From: Entamoeba invadens IP1 | Taxonomy: Eukaryota > Evosea > Mastigamoebida > Endamoebidae | Assembly (NCBI RefSeq): GCF_000330505.1 | Contig: NW_004443692.1 | Location: 781,153 to 801,726 of the forward strand | DNA length: 20,574 bases | Reading direction: 5' to 3' | In this document: positions 1 through 9,860 of the stretch, in pieces | Numbering within the stretch: position 1 is the stretch's first letter | Layout: each line of letters starts with the position of its first letter | Notes under the pieces: model-generated | Database searches by the model: none | What the model saw: the letters and a program-made list of their open reading frames with translations, nothing else | What the model was told of the DNA's origin: nothing | Position numbers and translations under genes: made by a program

Positions 1-575
1 TGGAGTAAATGCAAAAAAAAATAGTTTACAAGTGAATTTGTTAGTAAAAAAATTGCGTCTATGTTAGTAATTGTAAGTGAAAAACATACCATTTAAACAT
101 TAGTTTATTTATAATTCTTTTTTAACATAAAATAAAAACCATTTTTGAAATAGTATTGAATTGAATATATTCGAATGTGTTGACTATTCAAATAATTCCA
201 AAAAGGTGGATGTTCAGATCAACAAGTCTGGTTATAAAAATAATTCAAAATGTAATATTATTAATATTTTAACTATTATTTTTTTATTAAAAATAAAACA
301 AGTGTCCATCAATTTAAAATAAATTATTATAGTTTTTGTTATTATATAATATTATTAATTAATTAATTAAAAGTATTTAAATACAAAAAAATATTTCAAA
401 ATATTAAATAATGTTCATTTTTCTATATTTTATAGTATATAAAATAAAGTTTTTAGACTCTTTTAAAAAAATACTATTCAACACCAAAAATTGTTATTCC
501 AAAATAATAAAAAAATCTATTACATATAGTTCTTTCAACCCTACAAAGTAGAATTCGACACCAACACACACACAT
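1..575. other. A+T-rich gene-free stretch
   Basis: No reading frame with coding character was found on either strand. The stretch is mostly A/T runs, with a short TTAA tandem near 355-370 and a short CA run near 560-573, just beyond the stop codon of the next gene. It probably contains the 3' flank of the minus-strand gene at 576-1310. Confidence 0.6.
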
Positions 576-1310
576 TTAGTCATCCGTTGATGATACATAA
601 CTAATTCTAGACCCAGTACTTGTCTGACTTGGGTCAAAAGCAGCCTGTGGGACAAGACCATTATAAAGAGCCTCGTCGATTATTTCCTTTTTCAAATAGA
701 TGAAGTCTGTGTTTTTGCCATAAATCTTGACATTTTCATAGAACTCAACGCCCTCATTAACAATCTCCTTTTTAGTCCAGTTTTTCTCAAGCTGAATATT
801 CTCAAGAATGCGGCGTTCTGGGACAAAGTCCTTCTCGGGTTTTTTCTTGACGTCCTCCGTTAAGATAAAACCGAAGCACTTCTTCAAAATGTCGAGGAGC
901 ATGTTGCTGATAGTTGTTGTGGTGATAATAGTTTTTGCCCGCTTGGTGTTGGTGCCTTCTGGAAACTCGATTTTGTCGACTTCCTCTTCGACTTGTTTTC
1001 GACTCACCAGGACGTTCTCTTCATATCCAATTTCAACGATTTTAAGCTTCTGGTTCCGTCCGGCTTTTTGTGGTTTTAAAAGTGTGATGTAACACCCCAA
1101 GTAGTATAACATCATCAACAAAAAGCCTTCATTTCCGTAGTCATTTCTGTTGGCGTTCTGTCGATTGTTGCGCTTTCGCTCTTTGGATATCTCTTCTAAA
1201 TCAATGTCCTCGTTTTCATCGTGAGTCGTCCGGGTCTTTGTCTCTTTGACGGTATTAAACTGCCGGATTGGTTTTGAATTTATTAAGGTTGTCGTCTTCT
1301 GACTTCCCAT
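576..1310 (-). CDS. hypothetical protein, 244 aa
   Basis: This is an intact frame from ATG (1310) to TAA, clearly richer in G+C than the flanks, so it is probably a real gene. I do not recognise the family. The N-terminal 60 residues are polar and charged (acidic patch DENEDIDLEE near 31-40, basic RKRNNR near 45-50). A single hydrophobic segment, GFLLMMLYYLGCYITLL, lies near residues 62-78 and could be a membrane anchor or a buried helix. The rest is mixed, lysine/glutamate-rich and probably helical, with a Ser/Thr-rich tail. The start is favoured because a TATA-like GATATAAAG lies on the minus strand a short way upstream. No signal peptide or catalytic motif is visible. Confidence 0.7.
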   Translation of the reverse strand: MGSQKTTTLINSKPIRQFNTVKETKTRTTHDENEDIDLEEISKERKRNNRQNANRNDYGNEGFLLMMLYYLGCYITLLKPQKAGRNQKLKIVEIGYEENVLVSRKQVEEEVDKIEFPEGTNTKRAKTIITTTTISNMLLDILKKCFGFILTEDVKKKPEKDFVPERRILENIQLEKNWTKKEIVNEGVEFYENVKIYGKNTDFIYLKKEIIDEALYNGLVPQAAFDPSQTSTGSRISYVSSTDD

Positions 1311-2535
1311 TGCCTGTTTTACTTTTAGAGTTTTCTTTATATCCCAAAAACTTTGGTATTTTTGATCGATGATTTGCTCTGTCGGTGTTCTAGCTTTTTA
1401 ATTATTTAATATTACCATTTCATCTCTTTTCATCAAAAAATGACGTTTTAGTGTTAAGCCATAGGGCGTTAACTGTAGTGGCTCATTTTTGCATATTTCA
1501 GTGTTATTTTACATAACAAATAGGCAAAATGATAAAGTGCCGAATCATGTCTGTTTTTTAGTCCACATAAATCAAATATTTTAAAAAATTCATCACCCAC
1601 GTGGTAACAATATTCTTTTTTGCGTTTTTTTGCTTTGTTGTTTATATGTTTTCAATTAGAGGTTTTTTAATTCCTACAAATCAGGAATATTAAATTATTT
1701 TTTTTGATTGTGTGGATTTTGGTTTATTATAAATAAATATTAAAACTATTTCACATTTATTACAACAAAAGTCACTTTTTTTTTTCTAATTTTTTTTTCA
1801 ATTGTTTTATAAAAAATTAGTAAAAAAATTAATTTAACATATTAACATTTTTAGTTATAAAAACTTAATATTTGTTTTAAGTAATTGAGTTCTTTTATTA
1901 ATTAGTTTCTTTAAGTGAGTTTAAATTATTTGAAAAATTTTAATTATTTATTTATAATGTTGGCATTTGGATTATTCAAATATAACTGGTTTGAAACAGA
2001 GTGCCAAAGAAATGATTTTTTTCAAATTATCATTTTGTATAAAATATTACTATTAAAAACGTCTATAAAAACGGGATTATTAATTTGGCACTTAACTAAT
2101 AACTTATCTATATAATTTTACACTTTACTTGAAAAAACTCGATTTTGTGATTTTTTTTTATTGAAAGGCACTAGTAATTTTTGTTTTACAAAAGCGATTC
2201 TTTTTTCTACATCATCCCGATTTTTTATGATAAAAACTAATAAAATAGTTGGATAAATGTTACAAAAATGAAAGACAAAAATATAACCATTTTGTTTTAA
2301 AAATCTTTAAACAACATACATTATAAACAGTGTTTTTAACTTCTATATAATTTAAGTATTAACCAAATTAATATAAATAAAGATAATTATTATTATTTAT
2401 AATGTATTGAACATAAAAAATTGATTTAAAAGATAGTACTTATCCCTCAAATCTAAAACAGGAACAAAAACTAATTTTAAATATTCAATAAACAAAACCA
2501 TTAAACTTTATCAGAACTTTAAAATGAAATAAAAA
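1311..2535. other. A+T-rich intergenic region
   Basis: This lies between the divergent genes at 576-1310 and 2536-3201, so it should hold both promoters. The open stretch at 1915-2115 starts with GTG and is made of A/T-driven codons, so I do not call it a gene. A slightly less A/T-rich patch at 1440-1500 holds a short imperfect inverted repeat (AGCCAT...GTGGCT) that I cannot assign. Confidence 0.55.
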
Positions 2536-3201
2536 ATGTCAACACCGACAAGCATAGACACCTTGGTGGAATTGGTAGAGAAAAAAATAGACGCACTGAA
2601 AAAGGAACAAGAAATAATCGAGGCGCAGTTGTCAGAGTATTCCGACTGTCGCAGAAAAGTGCTTGAAAACGTGAATGAGTGGGGGGCGCCGAAGAGTATA
2701 AAACTTCAGACCTTCAGCACGGAAACCATTCCTGACGAGGAGCAATACACAAAGCCCGTCAGTTGGATATTACTGAAGCGAGTGGCTCAAGGCCGTGACT
2801 GGAGTTACAGTCGCAAAGACAAAGTATCAATGCTTGGGGTAGTCTTTAGTGTAATGGACACTGGCGAAATCACGGTTCGTTGGGATGACGGTGAGAAGAC
2901 GCGATGTGTTTGGGGTAAAGCAGGGAAGTATGACGTCCGTGTTGTTCCATTCTTCCCAAGCCTTGTTTCATATTCTCCTGAAGAACAGAAAAAGCAGAGT
3001 GTGTCATGGCTCATAGGGAAAGTAGTGAAACGCAGAGAGGGTGAATGGAAATGGAATGATCAAGACGGTGGAGCTGGAAAGACTGGTGTTGTAGTATCTT
3101 CTGCGGGTGTTGGGTGGATTTTTGTTCAGTGGATGTCCGGAAATATTAACCAGTATAGATGGGGAGCAGAGCACTTTTACGATGTCGAAGCGGTATGTTG
3201 A
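2536..3201 (+). CDS. tandem MIB/HERC2-domain protein
   Basis: This 221-aa protein has a predicted coiled coil (about residues 8-45, heptad-like EKKIDALKKEQEIIEAQL) followed by two MIB/HERC2-type domains, about residues 75-138 and 156-220. The second is close to the family pattern: SWLIGKVVKRREGEWKWNDQDGG, then a short turn, then VQWMSGNINQYRWG and a YDVE ending. The first keeps the RDW, VRWDDG and KYDVRVV positions but has lost the DQDGG loop. In Mind bomb and HERC2 this domain binds partner or substrate peptides within large E3 ubiquitin ligases. Here there is no RING, HECT or ankyrin region, so a role as a small adaptor is inference. The ATG at 2536 lies directly behind an A-rich leader. 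Confidence 0.85.
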   Translation: MSTPTSIDTLVELVEKKIDALKKEQEIIEAQLSEYSDCRRKVLENVNEWGAPKSIKLQTFSTETIPDEEQYTKPVSWILLKRVAQGRDWSYSRKDKVSMLGVVFSVMDTGEITVRWDDGEKTRCVWGKAGKYDVRVVPFFPSLVSYSPEEQKKQSVSWLIGKVVKRREGEWKWNDQDGGAGKTGVVVSSAGVGWIFVQWMSGNINQYRWGAEHFYDVEAVC

Positions 3202-3401
3202 TTTCATCATTTCGTGTGTTTGGTGGTTTTACAGTTTGTCATTTCTTATAATTTTTCCTTTTGCAAAAGTTGTTATAATTTAATATTAAACAGATGCGAT
3301 AGTCACTAATAATGTATAAATGCCGAGTAGATAAGTTGAATAATATCAAAGTTTTTCATATATTTTGAGTTTTCGCCGTTTTTGGAACTGAAAATGAATA
3401 A

Positions 3402-3947
3402 ATGTCTTCGACAACAGGCATTCAGTTAATTGATGAATCGATTCCATGTTTTGAAAAGTGGACAAGTGTGCACGGAAAAGTCGTGTTACTTTATGACAGC
3501 AAAAAAGATGAAGGCAGTAATAAAACCTTCAACACAAGTGTTATGCATAAAACAAACGTATTTATTATTAACATCGACGAAAATGGCCATTTCTTCGGCG
3601 TTTTTGTGAAGAAACCAATGACATTAGATAACGGATTTAATGAGGACAGAGATCACTTCATTTTTGCATTAAATGGTGAAGGGAGAAAATCGCCTGAAAT
3701 GTGGAGAATGAAAACCACTGAATTTGGTGGAATTAAGTTGATTAGAGATGACGACATTTTGTATGAAGTGGGGACGTGTGACGGGTCTTTTGAAATCTAC
3801 AAAATTGGGATTAAAGAGTCGAAGTGTAATATGCTTGGCATGGTGTATAATGGAATGAGTGACAAAGATCTGAATGGAACTAATTGGATTAGAAAACAGA
3901 AGTTTGCAGTGAGTCGTGTTATTGCTCTTCAGATCTCCACTGACTAA
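3402..3947 (+). CDS. TLDc-domain protein
   Basis: This 181-aa protein is almost wholly a TLDc-like domain. Diagnostic stretches are FEKWTSVHGKVVLLYDSKKD (17-36), KTNVFIINIDENGHFFGVFV (50-69), DHFIFALNGEG (84-94) and the closing strand FAVSRVIALQI (168-178). TLDc proteins in animals are linked to oxidative-stress protection and V-ATPase regulation. Entamoeba carries many short TLDc-only proteins of unknown role, and this one fits that class. The start has a GGAACTG element 20 bases upstream, resembling the Entamoeba GAAC promoter motif. The gene converges on the lipid kinase gene with only 11 bp between stop codons, so the two 3' UTRs must overlap. No signal peptide or membrane segment is seen. 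Confidence 0.8.
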   Translation: MSSTTGIQLIDESIPCFEKWTSVHGKVVLLYDSKKDEGSNKTFNTSVMHKTNVFIINIDENGHFFGVFVKKPMTLDNGFNEDRDHFIFALNGEGRKSPEMWRMKTTEFGGIKLIRDDDILYEVGTCDGSFEIYKIGIKESKCNMLGMVYNGMSDKDLNGTNWIRKQKFAVSRVIALQISTD

Positions 3948-3958
3948 TTCAATTATTT

Positions 3959-4705
3959 TCAATACTTTTTATTATTGGGCAAAAACAGATAACAACAAAA
4001 GCAATAGTAAAAGAAGGGTAAATTAATCAGTAAAGCAGGAATAGGAATAAAAATATTATCTAATCCTGGTGGAGAATAAAACTCCACTGCCGCACCCAAC
4101 AACGCGGAAATAAATGATTGCAAGACATAAAACTGACCAAAAACGTGATAGCATATAACTATACTTCCTAAAGTCCCTCCTAGACACACGGCAATCACCC
4201 CAGCCACCGTTTTAGTTTCATTCCAGGGCGTCTTTAATACTTTTGATGGTATTATTTTACCAAAGATTTCAGCTATACCGTCGCCAGTTACCATTACCAT
4301 TAACCCAATTACAGAAGGAGGATAGCTTTTCCAAAATACAATTATCAAAAAGACCATAACAACACAATAGAATAATGGCCCTTTTGTCATTTCAGTTGCT
4401 TTGCCAGTTCTACATACGCTTGTTGTCATAAAGTCGACAAGCTTCCCACTGACATGACCCGATCCGAAAACGTAGAAAACGACACAGAATAACAAAAGTG
4501 GCAATACACACCAAAATCTAGTAATGAGGTCTGAACCCTCAAAATATTTGAAAAAAATCATAACAGAAACTCCAACAGAAATATGAACGAGTTTTCGAGA
4601 AAGGTATGGCGTAAATACACCTATTGATTTCATTGTAAAACTCACAATTAAAGACGCAGAGATACCTGCAAGTATGTACAAGGAAAGAACAATAGACTCC
4701 GCCAT
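3959..4705 (-). CDS. dolichol/phytol kinase-family membrane protein
   Basis: This is a 248-aa, strongly hydrophobic protein with about six or seven membrane segments. It carries the conserved features of the CTP-dependent polyprenol kinase / CTP-transferase-like family: SRKLVHISVG (36-45), TGDGIAEIFGK (140-150), KTVAG (165-169) and the loop SPPGLDNIFIPIPALL (211-226). Members phosphorylate dolichol (Sec59, for N-glycosylation) or phytol (VTE5) using CTP. In an amoeba, dolichol or another isoprenoid alcohol is the likely substrate, but the sequence alone does not decide between them. The length matches the short phytol-kinase-like branch better than the larger eukaryotic dolichol kinases. It would sit in the ER membrane (inference). 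The start ATG (4705) gives a first transmembrane helix at residues 5-22. Confidence 0.8.
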   Translation of the reverse strand: MAESIVLSLYILAGISASLIVSFTMKSIGVFTPYLSRKLVHISVGVSVMIFFKYFEGSDLITRFWCVLPLLLFCVVFYVFGSGHVSGKLVDFMTTSVCRTGKATEMTKGPLFYCVVMVFLIIVFWKSYPPSVIGLMVMVTGDGIAEIFGKIIPSKVLKTPWNETKTVAGVIAVCLGGTLGSIVICYHVFGQFYVLQSFISALLGAAVEFYSPPGLDNIFIPIPALLINLPFFYYCFCCYLFLPNNKKY

Positions 4706-5641
4706 TTGGTTTTGGAGTTCTTTTCAGGTTCTTTAGAGATTACAGTCGTTTTTTGTAGCACTGGTTATTTGGGAGGGTTTTAGGTAATTTAGCAATTATT
4801 TTGATTTGCCGTTTGACTATAGAAAATAAGACTAACTTATTCAAAAGAAAAGATAAAAAATGGTAAATGCTCGATAATGCAATTTTGTATTAATAAATGG
4901 TTAAAAATGTAACGCTATTTTTAGTTTTCCATTTTATAATCCATTTTCGATTATTCTAAAATAGTAATTGGTTGTTTTTTAGAATTTTAGATTCTATTGC
5001 CACTTTATTATTCTTTTTCGATTTAAAAAATCAATAAAACCATTCATTTTTCAAATTGGTTATTCATTTGTAAATTAGAAGGTAATAATTGCATAAGAGC
5101 TTGAAAAATAGCATTGAATTGGGCATTTAAAAGTGTTTTGTCGTTCACAAATATTAAAAACAGAGTTCATTTATCGATAATATTTAGAGTTTAGTTTAAG
5201 TTTGATAATTCGTCACAATTTTTCAAATTTTAATTATTTTTTTGTTGTCGTTTTAAACTTTTTACACATTTTTTAATGTTTTTTCAAATTATTATACATC
5301 AAATGTTTTTGTTTTTTCAAAACCAAAAATGATTGAGATGTTAACAAGTATAATCATGAAGATAACTCCTTAATTTAATTATATTTTATATATGTTATAA
5401 TTAACATGTTTGATTTACCTTTGAGCAATTAAAAAGGATTTTTATATCACTTAATAATATGTGAATCACAACCCATAGTCCAAACTTGAGCAAAATATAG
5501 ATTTTTTTAATTTTAATATAATAATTAGCGTTCTGGTTGATGAATATTTTTTCGTCTGTTTTAATTGTTGTTCTGTTATACCAAATAAAAAGGTTGCAAA
5601 AAATATGACTTGTTTTTTTCTGAATAAAATTTAAGCTTTAT
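4706..5641. other. A+T-rich intergenic region
   Basis: No coding frame is visible on either strand. This holds the promoter side of the minus-strand lipid kinase gene. An 8-bp inverted repeat (TCTAAAAT / ATTTTAGA) near 4955-4995 is the only structure noted, and it may be chance in such A+T-rich DNA. Confidence 0.5.
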
Positions 5642-5659
5642 TTAACCCTTAGACTATGG
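5642..5659 (+). repeat. left end of putative piggyBac-like element
   Basis: TTAA target site followed by CCCTTAGACTATGG. It is matched in inverted orientation by the sequence at 9861-9880. Confidence 0.5.
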
Positions 5660-5774
5660 AAATTTATTTTAATATCTTATATGTCTGTGAGACTGAGTCA
5701 GAACCGAAAATTGTTGTAAACATTGGTATTCTTTTGATTTTGGTGTTTTAATTCAAACTTTTAGTTTGTTGTTA

Positions 5775-5817
5775 CAGTCAAGATAAAAAGTCGGATGCTG
5801 AGAAAAAGGCGGATGCT
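5775..5817 (+). repeat. left terminal inverted repeat, mariner-type element
   Basis: Begins CAGTCAAGATAAAAAG just after TA and contains two GGATGCT boxes separated by an AGAAAAAG core. Its inverted partner is at 6756-6797. Confidence 0.75.
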
Positions 5818-6755
5818 AATCTAAATATAAATTTATTTTGGTGTTTTTCATTTTATTAATTATTTGAATGATTATTTATATTAAAATTTATAGTAATTAT
5901 ATAAATAGTAATATAAGTGGGATGCGGGTCTTAAATTAAAACTAAATATTTACTATATTTTATTTAAATGTTTTAACAAACTAATAAATGAAGTTGAAAC
6001 TCAGAACTGTTATTATCAAATTGAACAACAATATCACCCGTTTGTGCTTTTAAAGAGATTATTTAAGTGTTGGGTCTATTTTATTGATGAAATATATATT
6101 CAATTATACATCCACATCAACTAACACATAGAACAGAGAAAGTGGAGGGAAAATGATAGTATTACATTAGAACGACGGAAGTAAAAGAACTCAATTGAAG
6201 CTTCTACAAACTTATAAAATATGATTTGTTTGGAAGAGGCAGTATGGTTTTATAATTCAAGGTGATGTCCAAGCTTACTTCTCCAAATCATTCCAAAATA
6301 TAAATTCACACTGTTTCCATTGTGGAATGGTGTTGTGTGTTGACTACAGACTAAATGATTGTTTAAACTTGTTTTATTTCTTACTACTTTTTATTTAGCA
6401 ATACAACTGATAGTTTTTTATGTCTGCTTATATTAATGCATATAATTATTTATTCATTGTGCTATATGGTTATGATAGTATTGAAAATAAACATTAAACA
6501 TATAACTTATAACGTCTTGGGAGAGTTGTCATTCGTCAAGTCAACATCAATATACATTTAAAAATTAATAAATAAGAATTTATCAAAAATGAAAGATATG
6601 AACATTAAACTGTTCAACAACAAAAACGAATGATGTGGTTTTATTTTCTGTTATAAAAATAAAAATACTATAAATCAATCAAACTTTTAGAAGTATTAAG
6701 AATATTCATTTTTTGTACATATTATTTTTTGTTTGAAAAATAACCAATAGTTGCG

Positions 6756-6797
6756 AGCATCCGGCTTTTTCTAGCATCCCCTTATTTCCCCCTACTG
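6756..6797 (-). repeat. right terminal inverted repeat, mariner-type element
   Basis: Read on the minus strand from 6797 it starts CAGTAGGGGGAAATAAGG and then repeats the GGATGCT / AGAAAAAG / CGGATGCT pattern of the left end. TA follows at 6798-6799. Confidence 0.75.
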
Positions 6798-6870
6798 TAC
6801 ATGTTTACTTTTTTAAAATTACCACTTTTTATTTTTGGGCTGTTTTTCAAAATGAAAATGTAACAATTTG

Positions 6871-6883
6871 CAGGGTCTTCCAA
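6871..6883 (+). repeat. left terminal inverted repeat of hAT element
   Basis: CAGGGTCTTCCAA, matched by the inverted copy at 9360-9372 with one mismatch. A CCAG follows in both ends after a gap. Confidence 0.85.
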
Positions 6884-7261
6884 ACCAGGATGGTTTTCAA
6901 AAAAAACTTAATATTCAACGAACTTGTAAAAAATAAGATGGTTTGATAGAAAACAAAAAAAAGAAAAAAAACATGCATTTTTCTTTTTTTTTGCTTTTTT
7001 TAAAAAAATAAAACGACAGTTAAAAAATCAATTTTATTAAATTTTTATATGTATTAAACAATTTCTTATAAATATATTGTTTAATTTAAAAAAATAAAAA
7101 AATAACATTAATTTTTTTTTCATAGTAAAAAATACATGAAATTAAGTTTAATGTTATTTTAATTATAATTTATAACATTTTAAAACGAGTAATAATGTTT
7201 TAATTGGATAATTAAAAAACATTAAAAGTTGAAATCAAATAATTATAAACTTTAAATTTTA

Positions 7262-9070
7262 ATGCCAAAAAAGGTGGAATGGCTTTCAGAAAGACTTGTC
7301 GACAAAATTGATAAAAATACATTTTTTTGTATTGTGTGTGGCAAGTGCTTTACGCGAAGTGGTATGGAGTACCACTACATAACTCATTTGAACATTTTAA
7401 ATGATAATGAAACAAAAATTAATATAATTAAAATGTATCTGAGAGGAAAACAATTTGAAAATGATTACAAAGGAAAAAGAATAGAAACATTCAAAGAGGA
7501 AAAAATAGAAGCAGACGAAGAAGAGTCAAAAAAAATATTCGAAATTGAGTTGTTCATTGTAAAAATTTTATCAGAAAATGACATGATATCAAAAGCTTGT
7601 CCGATAGAAAAGATATTAAACGCCATTTTGGCTTTTATTGAAATTTTTGGTGTTGAAGCCGCAAAGAAAATACACATGTCAGGAAGTACTTTAAGGAGAA
7701 GAAGTCTAGTGGTTTTTGAGGAGAAGAAAACTGAAGTATCACATTTAATTAAAAAGGCATTGTACGTCGGAATCCAATTGGATGAGTGCAAAATACATCA
7801 TGATTCTCAATACGTGTTTTGTTGTAGAACAGTTGATATTGACGGCGATGTCAAAAATATGGTTCTTGAATTAAAAACACACAATGGTTCTTCGACTGGT
7901 GAAGCAATCTTTGAATTGACCAAACAAGTTCTTTTTAAATTTTCAATAGACCCTCGTAAAGTGACTTCTGTTACGGTTGATGGTGGTGCAAATGTTTCAG
8001 GAAAGAATAATGGATCAGCCATAAGAACATGTAAAATGGTCAATGAATTACAAAACGACTTTGTTTGTGGTAAAGTTCACTGTAATTGTCACAAAATAAA
8101 TCTCATCTCAAAGACGATTGAAAAAATTCCAGTTGTTGCAAATTGTTTGGAGATGTTTAAAGTTGTGTATTCCATTTTATCCGAAGATTCGACGTGGTGT
8201 TCACAGCATATTGAGGCGGTACCCACTTGGTGCCCAACAAGGTGGTTGAGTCAAGGGAAGATTGTTTTTTTCGTTCGAGTTCACTGGACTGATATTGAAA
8301 AGAGATTGTCAGAAATGGAAAAGGAAATTGTATTTATTGGAGACGTTGAAGTGAGTGAACTGACTACATTTTTTCGAGATAACGCAAACTATGTCGTTTC
8401 AAGTTATCTTGTTGATACTTTAAATACACTTTGCGACCTCAATCAATCTTTGCAAGGAACGAATGCATTTATGTTTCATGAAATGGGTGTTATAAGGAAT
8501 TTTTATATGGAATTGAGAAACAAAGTCGTGAAAATAAGTCAATACAATTTTTCTTCTTTCGAAACCATAAAAGACTTGAAGTTCGAACCAGACTGTTTCA
8601 TTCATGATTTCATTGACATCATTCTTACCATTATATATGGCATGGAATTCCGTTTTCCATATGTAAAATGTTCGTCCTTTGATCATTGTTTAGAGATGAA
8701 ATTCTCGGAAATTGAACAAAAAAGTTTATTTGCTTTATTTTTTGGAGAGTATGTTGAAACATCAAAGATGTTGCCTAAAGAATATACTCAATTTAAAGAC
8801 GACATTGATATCATTAAAAAAATAAGAAACACCAAAGTTGTTGATGTAAAGAATGTGAATGGGTTTCCAGATCTATTGGCATATAAAGATATGATAAATA
8901 GAAACGGGGAACTGTGGAAATTTACTCTCTATATCATGTCGATATTCCCGACAAGTGTTATATCCGAATCAACATTTTCTATTGCAAAATATACTTGGAG
9001 ACCCAATATAAAACAAAACACTTTTAATATGCGTGTTGTTTTGAAGCAACTTAAAAACGTCTTTAATTGA
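7262..9070 (+). CDS. hAT-family transposase
   Basis: This 602-aa protein is close to the length of Hermes transposase. An N-terminal zinc finger, C23-x2-C26-x11-H38-x3-H42, probably binds the element ends. The RNase-H-like catalytic core shows D174 (GIQLDECK), D240 (TVDGGANVSG), the CxxH motif C274-H277 (CNCHKINL), the TRW tryptophan W328, and E569 in the C-terminal SESTFS motif. This matches the D-D-E layout of hAT transposases. The C-terminal stretch after E569 (TWRPNIKQNTFNMRVVLKQL) is the hAT dimerisation region. There are no stops or frameshifts, so the copy may be recent and functional. Codon use is far more A/T-rich than in the host genes to the right. The ATG at 7262 is the first in frame and precedes the zinc finger by 22 residues. 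Confidence 0.93.
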   Translation: MPKKVEWLSERLVDKIDKNTFFCIVCGKCFTRSGMEYHYITHLNILNDNETKINIIKMYLRGKQFENDYKGKRIETFKEEKIEADEEESKKIFEIELFIVKILSENDMISKACPIEKILNAILAFIEIFGVEAAKKIHMSGSTLRRRSLVVFEEKKTEVSHLIKKALYVGIQLDECKIHHDSQYVFCCRTVDIDGDVKNMVLELKTHNGSSTGEAIFELTKQVLFKFSIDPRKVTSVTVDGGANVSGKNNGSAIRTCKMVNELQNDFVCGKVHCNCHKINLISKTIEKIPVVANCLEMFKVVYSILSEDSTWCSQHIEAVPTWCPTRWLSQGKIVFFVRVHWTDIEKRLSEMEKEIVFIGDVEVSELTTFFRDNANYVVSSYLVDTLNTLCDLNQSLQGTNAFMFHEMGVIRNFYMELRNKVVKISQYNFSSFETIKDLKFEPDCFIHDFIDIILTIIYGMEFRFPYVKCSSFDHCLEMKFSEIEQKSLFALFFGEYVETSKMLPKEYTQFKDDIDIIKKIRNTKVVDVKNVNGFPDLLAYKDMINRNGELWKFTLYIMSIFPTSVISESTFSIAKYTWRPNIKQNTFNMRVVLKQLKNVFN

Positions 9071-9359
9071 AAAAAATGTATTTCATTGTTCTTGATTAAA
9101 ACCATTTTAATTTATTAAGCCAGATTTTGTATTATTTTACTATTTAAATGTAATAATTTAACTAATTATTCAATTCTATTTTGAATTAATAGAGGCTTAA
9201 ATCATTTTAAAAATAAATATTTTTATGTATTGTTTTAAGTTATTTTCGCTACGTGTTTACCATTTTTATATATAATTAAAAAATTATTTTTTGAAAAAAG
9301 AAACGGCTCAAGGTGAATTTTTTTTGTTTTTTGCCACGTATTTAACAAAAAACTGGAAC

Positions 9360-9372
9360 TTGAAAGACCCTG
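9360..9372 (-). repeat. right terminal inverted repeat of hAT element
   Basis: On the minus strand this reads CAGGGTCTTTCAA. It is followed directly on the plus strand by the putative target duplication GTAACAAT. Confidence 0.85.
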
Positions 9373-9860
9373 GTAACAATAAACAGTAAAATCTTGTATT
9401 TTAACTGTTGTTATTATATTAATAAAAATTATAATTTAATAGGTGCTTCCATTAAAATTTACGATAATTTCTCTAGTTTTATCCAAATACATGTGTTTAC
9501 TGTTGTGTGTTGTAATATGAAAAATATTAACATGATAATTAATAAAAACAATTGTATATAATAACTCGTTTATATGTAATTATAAACAAACAGCTGTTGA
9601 ATGAAAATTGAGTATATTGAAGTAGTTACACACTGAAATAGATAACAATGATTTATATTTGTTTTTTGTTTTAACAAAATGAGACATAAATTACACAAAA
9701 GTAACAATCAATTTTCAAAAATAACAATGTCACAAACAATCATTATTCAACTGGATTTTTATTAAACAATTATATTTTTATTTAAATTATTGTAAATTTG
9801 TTATTTATATATTTAAACGTTTATTCATTTTGATAACTTTGTTTTATGAATAATTGAAAA

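Larger units (their letters stand above)
5775..6797. mobile_element. Tc1/mariner-type non-autonomous element (1.02 kb)
   Basis: Inverted ends of 43 and 42 bp bound this element. Both begin CAGT and are flanked by the dinucleotide TA (5773-5774 and 6798-6799), as expected for Tc1/mariner insertion. About 32 of 43 positions match. The inner part is strongest: GGATGCT, then AGAAAAAG, then CGGATGCT in both ends with a single one-base gap. The interior holds no open frame of note. A slightly richer patch at 6120-6360 could be a remnant of transposase sequence, but I could not identify catalytic motifs. Mariner-type elements are known from Entamoeba. Confidence 0.75.
6871..9372 (+). mobile_element. 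hAT DNA transposon, apparently autonomous
   Basis: The 2.5-kb element has 13-bp terminal inverted repeats, CAGGGTCTTCCAA on the left and CAGGGTCTTTCAA (reverse complement) on the right, with one mismatch. CAGGG ends are typical of hAT elements. The 8-mer GTAACAAT lies directly after the right end (9373-9380) and also near the left end (6860-6867), there separated from the CAGGG by an extra TTG. It is probably the 8-bp target duplication, with a small change at the left edge. The interior encodes one uninterrupted transposase on the plus strand, with A+T-rich flanks of 391 and 302 bp. Confidence 0.88.

Noticed and set aside
808..1092. 94-aa plus-strand frame
   Set aside because: It is antisense to the better supported 244-aa minus-strand gene, and its hydrophobic Ser/Val-rich make-up is typical of a shadow frame.
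1445..1492. Possible lone mariner-type end (TACAGTTAACGCC on the minus strand)
   Set aside because: No partner end with TA flank was found within the window, and it does not match the ends of the 5775-6797 element.
1915..2115. 66-codon open frame on the plus strand
   Set aside because: It begins with GTG, is composed of A/T-driven residues and has no motif; expected by chance in such DNA.
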